Shown piece after piece: positions 11,640 to 21,684 of a DNA stretch of 64,000 nt (the first letter of the stretch is position 1; each line of letters opens with the position of its first letter). Below the pieces are notes generated by a model. That model had not been told where the DNA came from. It did not search any database and was given only the letters and a program-made list of their open reading frames with translations. The translations under genes were made by a program, and so were the position numbers. Source of the DNA: Hsuehochloa calcarea (Eukaryota > Streptophyta > Magnoliopsida > Poales > Poaceae); the NCBI GenBank assembly GCA_036346395.1, contig CM070599.1:29751232-29815231 (forward strand), read 5' to 3'.

Positions 11640-13057
11640 AAAGAGTGTATAAGATTACTACTGGTAACTTGCATAAAATGGTTACAAAAATTCTTATAAT
11701 GTTCCCGTATTTTTCTATGTATTTTTCATGATTTACTGCTATTTTCAGTGATTAAAAGTAACGTAAATAATCACAAATAATCAAAAACAGTAAATACAGT
11801 AAATAAATTGCATAGAGATAATAATAACAAGGTAAAATATGATTCAAATACAAAAACCGATTCAAAAATTGAATTCCCGAATCTCTTTTATGCTGGAATA
11901 TGAAGTTTCGGTGAATTCTGCAATATCCAGGGGCTAAAACGTGAAATTTCAGTTTAGAGAAAAATTATCGCATATTTTTTATAAACTCCGAGGGGTTTTA
12001 TGCAAAATATCCTTTTCTTGAAAGGATATAGTAATTTTCAGAATTTACAAGGGGTTTTCTGCAAAATTTCCTTTTTTCTTTTTATTTCTTTTTTCTTTTC
12101 CCACCGTGTAAATGGGCCGGCCTTCTCGGCCCTTCTACCATCGATAAAAGGGGGCGGATAGGGTTTTACCGCGCACGGGACCACCAAGGCATCGCGAGGC
12201 GGCCGAGCAGCCGGCAGGCGGCGGCTACATCGAGCGGCCGAGCGGCGGCGCGCTACATGAGGCGGCAACGGAGGAGGAGGCGAGGCGAGGCGGCGTCCGG
12301 CTTCGAGCGGGGCTCGTGGGGACCAGCGCCGAGGCGAGGCGCGGCGGTGGCGCACGGGTGGAGGCGCCATACGGCGGCTGTTCCCTCCCTTCCCCGTTAT
12401 CTTGTGGCGGCGGCGGTGAGCTCATGCGGCCGCGTGGCGGCGATTCAAGTCGCCGGCGGCGGCTCTTCCTTCCTCGGCTCGGCGGTGCTAGGAGGCGACG
12501 GCTCGGCAGGCGCGGGCTAGGCGCAGGGCGCGAGGGTCGACGGCGTCTTCGTGCACTCGTGGCGGACCCACCGCGGTCGGCTCCATCCTCCTCCCCACCT
12601 CCTTTTTTCTGTGATGTGCTGGGTGGTGCTGACCGTAAGGGGTGGCGGTTTCCAGCCGGAGGTGCGGCCTGGCCGGGGGGGATCAGAAGTGGCGGGTCGT
12701 CTTTGGCACGAGCGAGTCTCCTTCTAGCGCCGGGGGGGGGGGCGTGGGCGGCCTCAAGCCGGCCCGGGTTTTACTGTTCATGTAAAACACTATTCATATG
12801 TAATTACTGTGCATATGTAATCACTGTTTATACGATGCAATCAACATCCGATCTTTCATACAATCCACCAATCGGCATTGTGACGGCGACTTCAAGTCTG
12901 CTCACGGTAGATTAGAACGGATTTGCACCGCAGAAAACCAATCTAGAAAGCCAAATTTGCATAATTGAAAAGTAATCTAGAAAAACGATTCAATCTACGA
13001 GTGTCGTTCTTCGACGGTTACCTTTCGATGCGAGGAGAGTCGATCGTGCTGATAACG
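11640..13057 (-). other. 5' leader of copia 937-13309, with primer-binding-like site
   Basis: Untranslated stretch between the 5' LTR and gag. 12100-12780 is very GC-rich (CGG-type runs) with proline/arginine-rich chance frames on both strands. The reverse complement of 13040-13057 (GTTATCAGCACG) directly follows the LTR and is the likely primer-binding site. Confidence 0.6.
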
Positions 13058-13309
13058 TGTTGAGTAACCGTCGCTGGCGAGTCCAGTCCGAGCGATTACC
13101 TCGTAGACAAACTCAGAATCGTAAGAACGAATGAAGAACACAACAGTAGATTGAATACAGAGATATGAGAGGACTTCGGGCTTTACTTTATTGCTTCGGA
13201 ATAATCAGTGTTACAATGAGGGGGGGGTCCCCTCTATTTATAGACTTCAGGGGATGAGGAGTTCAACTGAGCTAGGACTCTCCGGAGTCTTGGGCCCGGT
13301 TTCTTAACA
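13058..13309 (-). repeat. 5' LTR of copia 937-13309
   Basis: 252 bp. Starts TGTTGAGTAACC and ends TTCTTAACA on +, followed by the ATTTT target duplication. TATA-like CTATTTATAG lies near 13233-13242. Confidence 0.92.
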
Positions 13310-13314
13310 ATTTT

Positions 13315-14340
13315 GACATGTTGTTGCACATTGCACTAGCCCATCTATCCGGCCCAGTCGTACATGACCTCCGAACAAGCAGGCCTCGTTTATAGTTGCC
13401 ACGCAAGCAGGGGGTGACAAGATTGGGTTTGATGTGGACCAAGCCGACATGGCAAGTGGGAAGCGAATAGTTGAAGCACATAAAATGCGATATCCTCGTG
13501 ACCTTGTCCCATCCTCACACATTGTGAATTGTGGCCACAATCGGCATACATGGCCTCGTGCAATAGTGTTTTGTGCGACTCAAGTTGTTGTTTTTATATA
13601 AAATATTCTCTGATTTATGTTAATAATTTAATGAACAAAGTATATAAGTACCTAATTTTTACATTGAAGATGGTAGATGAACAACATGCCAGCATCAAGT
13701 CATTGGATCGACGAACGTGTTGGATTTTTTTTATCTTCCTCGCCATTGACTCTATATCTTCCAACGGTGTTTTGATTGCCGACAAACACAACAGTGGAAA
13801 GTAGATTGTTGATGATTTCCATTGATGTGTAGGACTTACATCTTGGTAGCGGCATTGTTCATCGAAAGGAAATAAGAGGTGATTTATTTGCACCTTTCTT
13901 GACCCCTGATGTCTATTTTCGGTGTAGGCGTCGCCATTGTAGTCCAGGTGAGTCAGTATGATGAAAGCCATTATGGGTAAATAAGATTGGGCTAAGAACT
14001 TACCAAGAAGAACAAACTAGAAAATTTAATCTAGGAAGAAAAACATAAGAAACTAAAGAAAATATAAAGTTACTTTTGAAAAAATCAACATGATTCACAC
14101 CCACTCAATGCGAGAGAATAAAGGAGAGGGGCCAATCGAGGGAGTAAGGAGTTGTGGCCGACGGCTAGGGTTCGTATCGGTGGCACCCCTGGTCTAGGAC
14201 ACACATCAACTCAAGTTAAAATAGGTGTTGCAATGTTAGATGTGCTGGCGAAATGCACAACATGATATCAAAATAGGTGGTGTGATGTGAAAAAGATCGC
14301 TTAGACCCGGTGGTTTGTGCAAACTCAAGTTGAAATACGC
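13315..14340. other. Non-coding interval, right part of the possible MULE
   Basis: No coding region recognised. 14200-14345 repeats the motif TTGCACAA / GGTGGTGTGATG-like several times, as expected for subterminal repeats of a transposon. Confidence 0.35.
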
Positions 14341-14361
14341 GGTGCAATGAGCAAGTTACAT

Positions 14362-14698
14362 TCTTTTGCGTCCATTACTCGGTTTTGATCCATTATAGGC
14401 CTAGACCAAATCCTTGGAGGCCCAGTACGGAGAACTAAGGCCGAAATCCAGCAGAGAAAAATGGAAAATCGCACATGTTGAAGGGTGTACCCGCAAAAAA
14501 CCACCCCTCCGACGCCTTTTCCCACCGCCGCTCCCCTAAACCCCCATTTTTAGGGTTTCTCGCCGCGACGCGACGCCCTGCTCTCCCTCCCCCCTCTTCT
14601 ACCACCCTCTCAAAGCTTCCAAAACCCCACCCATTCCAAGCCTGTCCCCTCCCCACCGAGGCGCGTCGCGATACATCCGTCGAGCTCGAGCCGCAGCC
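14362..14698 (+). promoter_or_regulatory. Promoter and 5' UTR region of FKBP53
   Basis: A telo-box in inverse orientation (TAGGGTTT, 14551-14558) and a site-II-like GCCCA (AGGCCCAGT, about 14419) precede the start codon. Both elements are common in promoters of plant nucleolar and ribosome-related genes. The 14480-14690 stretch is CT-rich and typical of a plant 5' UTR. No clear TATA box is visible. The putative MULE end lies only about 340 bp upstream of the ATG. Confidence 0.55.
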
Positions 14699-17600
14699 AT
14701 GTCGTCGTTCTGGGGTAAACAATCGATTCGATCGTCATGGACGCCGCCGTTGATTTCTCTTCTATGCTTTTCCTTACCCTGTACGGTATTAATCGTTTGC
14801 CCGCATGCTCCGCTCGCAGGCGCGGAGGTGAAGCCCGGGAAGCCCTACACCCACACCCACAGCGCGCGCCGCGGCCGCCTACGCCTCACCCAGGTACGCT
14901 CCGCCTCGATCTCTCGCCCTTTCCATTTCGATGCTTCCTGTGTTAATGGTAATAGATGGGATTGTTGAGGTTTCTAGTTGTGGTGTGAGTCTGCAATGTT
15001 GTGTGACGATGTGGGGTTTTGTTGGATGGGCAACGCAGGCGACGCTGGGGGGTGAGGTTGGTAAGGGGGAGAAGGGCGACGGCGATGGGAAGAAGGGCGT
15101 GGTACAGGTGCAGTGCAGCGTTAAGAACAAGGATCCCGTGTTCCTTTGCGCCCTGGTCTCTGGGCACTCGGAGACCTGCCACCTGGAGCTCGAGTTCGAG
15201 GAGAAGTTCGTCACGTTCTCGGTGCTCGGGCCGAGGAGTGTCCACCTCGCTGGATACTATGTTGGGTATCCTTTGCTGCATTAGTGTTACTTGCTTTTCT
15301 TTGATTGTAGTTGATGGCTGTTGGATGCCTTTTCGTTGTTGAGAATTGTTGTTCTGGGATTTCGTTTTTTCCTTAATTATTTTGTCAGTGATGTGTATGA
15401 GGAGGACTTGGGTGACAGTGATACTAGTAGTGATTCTCTGCGAGGCTCGGATGATGATGGTTTCTTGGACACTGATGATGATGGTAACACAGTGATCATC
15501 CCTGTATCCCCTGAGGAGATGAGTACAGGTAATGCTTATGAATTTTATCCCCTTGTGCAAGCCATGTCAGTATGTTACTGACTGAGGCTATGGGACATTC
15601 AGACAGCGAAGATGACGATTCAGACTATGATTCAGAGACTGATGATGCGGAGATGATGTACAATCAGCGTAGAGGCAAAAGTTCAGGTAATGTTTTCACA
15701 TGTTGCTATTCCATTGCCCTGAGACATGATCCATGGGAGTGTGTCCCCTGGAAATATGATTGAATGTTATCTATGTTTTTCCTGTCTTCCTGATCATTTT
15801 TTCCATCCATAAGGTATGTTTCTCTCTAGATATTTTTTTAAGCTTTATTTGACATTTTTACTGGTTCCTGACTTATGATGATGTTGCATTTTATTTTGGA
15901 AATGGGAAAAGGGAGAACTATTGTGCAGAGGCTATTAGTATGAACTGGTAGTGATAGGCATCGTGAGTGCATATAACCCGTGGATAACTGATGATGATAC
16001 AGTGTTATATCAGGTTAAAGCTAGCACAGAGGTTCATATATTAATGATGTGAAAATTCCTGCTTGTATCACGAGCTTTGTCAATTGGAGACATGCCCTAC
16101 GAATAGTATGATAAGCTGGTGTTTGTCAGAGTTATTGATTTCTACTTTTGTGGGCATTTACATTATTTCGGGAACTGTGATGCCTGCTGTGCATAACAGG
16201 ATAGCAGTTATTTGCATATTCTGTTAATGATGTATAGAATTAGATGATATGCCAATTGTATACGCATATAATCTACATGTTGCACTGTGAAGTAATATTC
16301 ATGCTTGCGTAGAATTCGCATTGCAAAATATGGCCTTATTTTCCCCATGAAACAAAGAAATCATGTCTTGGTACTGTTTGTTTCACTTAGTTTTATAAAG
16401 CTGGTTTTCATTGGCATTGAATTACATGATATGAGATATTGATTGTCTCAAGCCTCAGCCAACATCATTTCATGAGTTTTCTTTCCCTGTGACACATTTT
16501 GCAGTTGTTATTGAGGAAATTCAAGAGGATGACAAGCTTGCCGGTGGTGAAGGACAGAAGCGATCAAACAAGAAACGAAGCGGTGAAAATGGTGATAATT
16601 CTGAACTTCAGCTTGTTGTCAGGACTCCATCTGCTGAATCCTTGGAAAGTGAAGATGAAGATGGCTTTCCTGTATCATTTTCTGAATTGAAGAAAAGTGC
16701 CGAGGGTAGTTCCAAGAAAAATAGGAAGCTAAAAATTGAGACCAGTAATGAAGACAGGAAAAGGAAAAGCGGTGCCATTAGTGATCATCGTGACTCTTCA
16801 GGGTACATGCTGCTTGCTAGTTCATTGTTTTGCCCCAGTTGGTTTGTTTAATTAGGGCATAGTAACATGTATTTTTTTTTTGTAATTTTGCCTGCGGTTC
16901 TAGGGAGGTAAAGGCTGAAAATGATGGGGTGTCAAAGAAAAAGAAAAAGGCCAAGGACAAAAGGACTGCTGTGGACAGTGAAGAAAAGGAGAACAAACAA
17001 CAGGATTCCCCTGCTGGTCCTGTTGTCGCAAAACAGAAGAAAAAGAAAAACAAGAACATAAGTGCTTCTGAAGCTGATACTAATCAGCAAGCTGATAAGG
17101 AAAACCATATGTAAGTATCTTAAGATGCCATATATCATGTTTGCTTCCCATGTGAGTGCTATTCGCATGGCTCTGTATTGTTTGACAAAATTGTCTTATG
17201 CCCTTTTCCAGTGACAATGATGCTGAGGAAGTTACTGCACAGGAGGCTAAGAAAAAGAAGAACAAGAAAAAGAAGATACAGGAGAAGAAAACAAGTGAAA
17301 ATCAGGCATCTAAAGATCTTATGGAGTCAGAGAGCAAGAAGCAGCCACTCCAAACACGAACTTTTGGCAATGGTTTGATAATTCAGGAGGTAGCGATGGG
17401 CAAACCAGATGGTAAAAAAGCTTCCCATGGGAAAAAGGTAAACATTTCTGAGGGGGTATGAGGGGAAGATTCCCCTTCAAGCTTCCATTTAGTAATGCGA
17501 TCTTTCAAAGTCGCTTCAAATAATATTCACATTTACATGCTCAAGTTTGAATTGCTTAACGTGACCACTACCTGCATGACTTTGCATGGTTATAATCAAT

Positions 17601-18208
17601 TTGACCACTTAGGAGTCTTTCTGTTCTCAGATTATATATAGGTTACAGATTCTTACTGATAATTGTGTGCTTCTCTAGGTTTCTGTTAAGTACATTGGCA
17701 AGTTAAAGAATGGCACAATTTTTGACTCTACTGCTGGTGGAAGGCCGTTTGAGTTTAGACTAGGTAACCTTATCCCCTCCTGCTATTGTTTTACCCTCTG
17801 GCATCCTCGATATTAGTGTCGGGTGATTCTAATGTTACTTTGGCTGCAGGTGTTGGGCAGGTTATTAAAGGCTGGGATATCGGCATCAATGGTATATGAA
17901 CTTGCTGCTTGTGATCTAACACGTAATTGTGGAATAGTGCATATTCTGTACTTGAGTCTTATGGTTAATTCTCATACAATCCTTATTGTTTGTGTGTTCT
18001 AGGTATGCGCGTTGGGGATAAAAGAAGACTCACCATTCCACCATCAATGGGGTAAGATATAGACTAGCATTGCTTTCATGTCAGCAGCTGCTCGTTTCAA
18101 CACTGATCGCTTCCTCCTTTCCTCTGTAGCTATGGGAACCAAAGAATGGGGGCGATACCACAGAACTCAACTCTTGTGTTTGATGTGGAGCTAGTGAATG
18201 TAAAATGA
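14699..18208 (+). CDS. FKBP53: Nuclear FKBP-type peptidyl-prolyl cis-trans isomerase, FKBP53/FKBP43-like
   Basis: Twelve exons: 14699-14714, 14820-14893, 15039-15265, 15389-15528, 15603-15686, 16505-16802, 16904-17110, 17212-17437, 17679-17763, 17850-17891, 18003-18051, 18130-18208. All introns are GT-AG, phases are consistent and the sum is 1527 nt (508 residues). Residues 1-105 start MSSFWGAEVKPGKPYTH and form a nucleoplasmin-like domain. Residues 105-180 hold three Asp/Glu-rich tracts (SDDDGFLDTDDDG, SEDDDSDYDSETDD). Residues 280-400 are Lys-rich with several likely nuclear localisation signals. Residues about 398-508 are the FKBP domain, with the usual pocket residues in VKYIGKL, IFDST, PFEF, GQVIKGWD, MGYGN and LVFDVEL. 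Plant FKBP53 proteins of this layout act in the nucleus as histone chaperone and prolyl isomerase; that role is inferred from the family. The start is the first ATG in frame with the conserved N-terminus. Exon 5 was placed by phase and could shift slightly. Confidence 0.93.
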
Positions 18209-18520
18209 AGAGGACCAGGCCACCGAAAGATGAGAAACTGAGACGGTTTCACAAGTTTTGGAGCACACCATTTTCCTTCTGCAACGCTATAGCTTCATTC
18301 GAATATTGTTCAGTGGATTTCTATGCCTTATTTTTTTCTGGCAGTATGTCTACATGTAAACTGAAGCCATCTAGGCTGATTTTGGGGGCTTATACATTCG
18401 GCCTACTTACTCTGGAGCTTGTTACTGTGATGTTCCCTATGGGCTCGTTTTGACATTCTTCTGAATCTCAGATATCAAAGACTTGTTTCGAATGAATGAA
18501 TGTTAATCACATATTCACAT
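18209..18520 (+). other. Likely 3' UTR of FKBP53
   Basis: Non-coding, T-rich continuation of the last exon. AATGAATGAATG at about 18491-18502 could serve as polyadenylation signal. The end is not fixed by the sequence. Confidence 0.4.
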
Positions 18521-18629
18521 GCTTAACTGTTACTTTTTTTAGAGGATGTTTAACTGTAAGTAGTAGATTATGTTTTGCTCCATTTTTCATCTAGTATTTT
18601 TCGTGCGTTCCGTAACTCCGTGAAGGCAC

Positions 18630-18790
18630 AATTGAATGTAGAGAAAATTCATCATATGTAATGAAATAACTACATGATTCATAATATATCATTTAACTTA
18701 TCACGAGGAAACAAAATACCGTTTCACTGACATATTGTAAATATTCTAAATTATTTGTTAATTGCCCTTAGGCCTTAATATATTGATCGA
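18630..18790. repeat. Relic resembling the end of the MULE at 57980-59110
   Basis: GTAGAGAAAATTCATCATATG at 18640-18660 resembles the end of the MULE at 57980 (GTAGAGAAAATTGATTATATG) and is followed by a similar AATAACTAC. The matching opposite end was not found. Confidence 0.4.
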
Positions 18791-18999
18791 TGCCTCGAAC
18801 TGTACTTCCTAGTTCTACTAGGGCCAGTGCATCAGTGGTTGTGCGCGGCTTGTCTACGCGACTTCACTGGCCAGAGGGCAGCAGGAGCTGCAGGAGGCTG
18901 GGAGTGGGAGCGGCACCAAACGACGAGCCCACGCGGCACGCCCATTCGCCCAATCACTTCCCAAACGCCGAAATCCAAACACGATGCCTTGGTCAAGAA

Positions 19000-19852
19000 T
19001 TTTTTTTGAATAATATGTTTTTAAAAAAATTACAAAACTAAATAATTACCTCAAAAAATTACAAAAATAGATCCCAACTGACGACAGGCGCCTGTCGCTA
19101 GTTCAACTAGCGACAGAGACCCTGAACAGTAAGGCTAGGTTTCTGTCGTCAGTTCAACTGGTAATAGAAACCTAGAAATTTTTAAATATATAAAATGAGC
19201 TTAAAAAATTATAATTTTTTTGTGTAGCCTCCCAACATAGTGTTTTTACTGTGTAATTTTTTTCATAATTTTATCCGTTTTGAATTATTCTCTAAAATTT
19301 ATTTAAGTATACTGTTTGTAGAAATTTATAAATATATAAAATGAGGTCTAAAAATTATGATTTTTTTTGTTAACACTCCTCACATAGTGTAACTGATTGT
19401 GTAATTTTTCAAGAATTTTACACGTTCTAAAATTATCTTAACAATTAAGAGTTTACACAATCAAGTACACTATATCGGAAACATAAATTAAGAATTTTGA
19501 GACAATTTCAGAACACATAAAATTCTAAAAAAAATACACAATCAATTATACTATGTAATGAGCGTTCACAAATATTTCATAATTTTTGGACCTCATTTTA
19601 TATATTTACAAATTTCTACAAATAGTATACTTAAATAAATTTTAGATAACAATTCAGAACATATAAAATTATGAAACAATTACACAAGAAAGAACACTGT
19701 GTTGAGAGGCTACAAAAAAAAATTATAATTTTTTTTGAGCTAATTTGCTATATTTAAAAAAATTAAATTCTTATCACCAGTTCAACTGATAGCAGTCCCT
19801 GTCACATCTATTTACATATATATTTTTTAAATGATTACTTAGTTTTGAATTT
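19000..19852. repeat. Large foldback (long inverted repeat) element
   Basis: The left arm (about 19010-19440) and right arm (about 19490-19850) are imperfect reverse complements around a centre near 19465. For example TGTGTAGCCTCCCAACA at 19221 pairs with TGTTGAGAGGCTACA near 19700, and AAAATGAGGTC near 19338 pairs with GGACCTCATTTT near 19589. The outer parts carry short hairpins (GTCGCTAGTTCAACTAGCGAC, with its outer base pair, at about 19096; CACCAGTTCAACTGATAG at about 19777). No open frame. The right end abuts the PPR pseudogene. Confidence 0.75.
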
Positions 19853-19861
19853 TTTTTAAAA

Positions 19862-21592
19862 AACTCCCTTAGTCACCATCGCCTCCCACCCTCTGCACTC
19901 TACTCCCCTCCCGCTCCTGCTCCGGCCACAACCCCCCACCGTTCGCGCCAACCCCCGAGCCGCCTCCGCGGCTCCAACCCCAAGTCCCCGAGCCTCCCGA
20001 AACCGCCTCCGCCGCCACCGCGGCGTCTGCACGGAGCGGACCACCGCCTCAGCGCCCTCGTCCACCGCGGCGACCTCGACGCGGCACTCCACCTCGTCGA
20101 GTCCTCGCCCCGCCCGTCCGACGTGCCGCTCGCCAACAGGCTCGTACGCGACCTCTGCCACCGCGGCCGCCCCTCCGACGCGGCGCGCGTCGTCGAGGCG
20201 TGCGGCCCCGCGGCCACCGCCGTCACATACAGCGCCCTGGCCAACGGGTACTGCCGCGTCGTGGACGGCATGCCCGTGCCCCCCCAGCACGTACGCCTAC
20301 AACCCGCTCATCCACGCGCTCTGCGAGCGCGGCCGGGCCAGGGACGCGCTCACGGTGCTCGACGATATGCTCTGCCGGGGCTGCGCACCCGACGTCGTCA
20401 CCTACAACATCCTCCTCGAAGCAACGTGCAAAGAAAGGGGGTACCGGCAGGCCATGGAGCTGATCGACCTGATGCGCGCCGAGAGATGCGCGCCGAACAA
20501 CGTGACTTACACTGTCATCATTGATGGTATGTGCAGAGGAGTTGTGGACGAAGCCCACGAGTTCTTGAACAGCTTGCCTTCTTACGGGTGCAAGCCGAAC
20601 ACTGTCAACTACAACACTGTCTTGAAGGGTTTATGTAGGGCCGAGCAGTGGGAGGATGCCGATGAACTTATAGCCGAGATGGTCAGAGAGGATTGTCCCC
20701 CCGAGTGAAGCGACATTCAATGTGATCGTCAATTCCTTGTGTCAAAAAGGATTTCTCCAGCAGGCGATTCGATTTCTAGAGAAAATGTCAAAGCATGGAT
20801 GCACGGCAAATATTGTCACATACAATGCCATCATCAATGGCCTCTGTGAGCAAGGGCATGTGGATAGTGCCTTGGAGTTACTAAGCAACATGCAATCCTT
20901 GTAAACCTGATACTGTTACCTTTAACACTCTACTGAAGGGTTTGTGTAGTGCTGAGCGATGGGAGGATGCTGAGGAGCTAATGGCTCAGATGATCCAAAA
21001 TGATTGCCTCCCAGACAATGCGACATTCAACACACTAACTAGTTTCTTGTGTCAAAAGGATTGACGGTGTAGGGCATTAAAGTATTTAAGCAAATGTCTG
21101 AGAAAGGCTGCACTCCTAATTCAATCACTTACAGTACAATGATACATGGGCTTGCCAAGGCTGGTGAAATGGAACAAGCCTTTGAGTTGTTGAATGAAAT
21201 AGCCAGCAAAGGATTCAACCCAAATAAAATTTATCAGTTGTTAGCTGGGTGTCCGGATGAAGAGGATAAAATTGAAAAGGCAATTCAGATGGTTCATAAA
21301 CTGCAAGATACGGGCATATCACCCCACAATGTGCTCTTCAATACTATACTCTTAGGGCTTTGCAGAAATGGCAAAACAGACTACGCCATTGATATTTTGG
21401 CTTACATGGTGTCTAGTGGTTGCATGCCTGATGACTTGACTTACATTATACTCATGGAAGGTTTAGCGTATGAGGGCTATTTGAAGGAGGCAAGAGAATT
21501 GCTAAGCAAGCTGTGTTCCTAGAGATGTTCTCGTTAACAGCTTGATCAAGAATGGAGCTTTGTTGTTAGATCAAAATATTTGCACTTCATGA
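19862..21592 (+). pseudogene. P-class pentatricopeptide repeat protein, At1g09900-like, frameshifted
   Basis: Successive 35-residue PPR motifs are clear in three frames: DVPLANRLVRDLCHRGRPSDAARVV, TYAYNPLIHALCERGRARDA, DVVTYNILLEATCKERGYRQAMELID, NTVNYNTVLKGLCRAEQWEDADELI, ATFNVIVNSLCQKGFLQQAI, NSITYSTMIHGLAKAGEMEQAFELL and NVLFNTILLGLCRNGKTDYA. The frame changes near 20280 (run of seven C), near 20703 (run of six C), near 20898, near 21060 and near 21521. The C-terminus DVLVNSLIKNGALLLDQN ends at the TGA at 21590-21592. No ATG in frame with the first repeats is visible upstream, where a foldback element sits. An intact homologue would be an organellar RNA-binding protein of roughly 550-600 residues; that estimate and the organellar role are family knowledge. 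Two of the breaks lie in C runs and could be sequencing errors. Confidence 0.85.
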
Positions 21593-21684
21593 GTCATGAT
21601 GAAGTCAAGGGCTAACTTATGCTTTTAACTTAATTGTGTTATAGTGACGGAGTAGGTTAAGACTTACAAATTCCTTCAATTTTG

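Larger units (their letters stand above)
937..13309 (-). mobile_element. Ty1-copia element with both LTRs and 5-bp target duplication
   Basis: Minus-strand element. The 3' LTR is 937-1194 and the 5' LTR 13058-13309; both begin TGTTGAGTAACC and end AACA when read on +. It is flanked by ATTTT at 932-936 and ATTTT at 13310-13314, a perfect 5-bp target duplication. The polypurine tract (reverse complement of CTCCCCCTTGG at 1195-1205) follows the 3' LTR, and a primer-binding-like stretch (reverse complement of GTGCTGATAACG, 13046-13057) adjoins the 5' LTR. Reading from the 5' end it holds leader, gag, protease, integrase N-half, then rearranged and foreign DNA, then RT/RNase H. At 12.4 kb it is about 2.5 times a typical copia because of the insertion and internal duplication. 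It cannot encode an intact polyprotein. Confidence 0.93.
772..14361. mobile_element. Possible Mutator-like (MULE) element split by a copia insertion
   Basis: The left end (GTAAATTGC... through AGGTCTGAAGCGG, 773-830) resembles the reverse complement of the right end (GTAACTTGC... through GGGTCTAAGCG, ending near 14359). Both sides carry repeated subterminal motifs of the type TTGCACAAACCACC. Flanks TCTTTTCTG and TCTTTTGCG agree at 7 of 9 positions, in the range of a degraded MULE target duplication. Without the copia insertion the element would be about 1.2 kb and would carry no transposase. The terminal match is only moderate, so this could instead be two related fragments. Confidence 0.4.

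Noticed and set aside
12038..12370. 110-residue Pro/Arg-rich minus frame
   Set aside because: Lies in the GC-rich copia leader; frames are open on both strands because of composition.
15870..16120. Possible box C/D snoRNAs in FKBP53 intron 5 (ATGATGA and CTGA words)
   Set aside because: No terminal stem and no convincing C/D pairing distance; words are frequent by chance in AT-rich introns.
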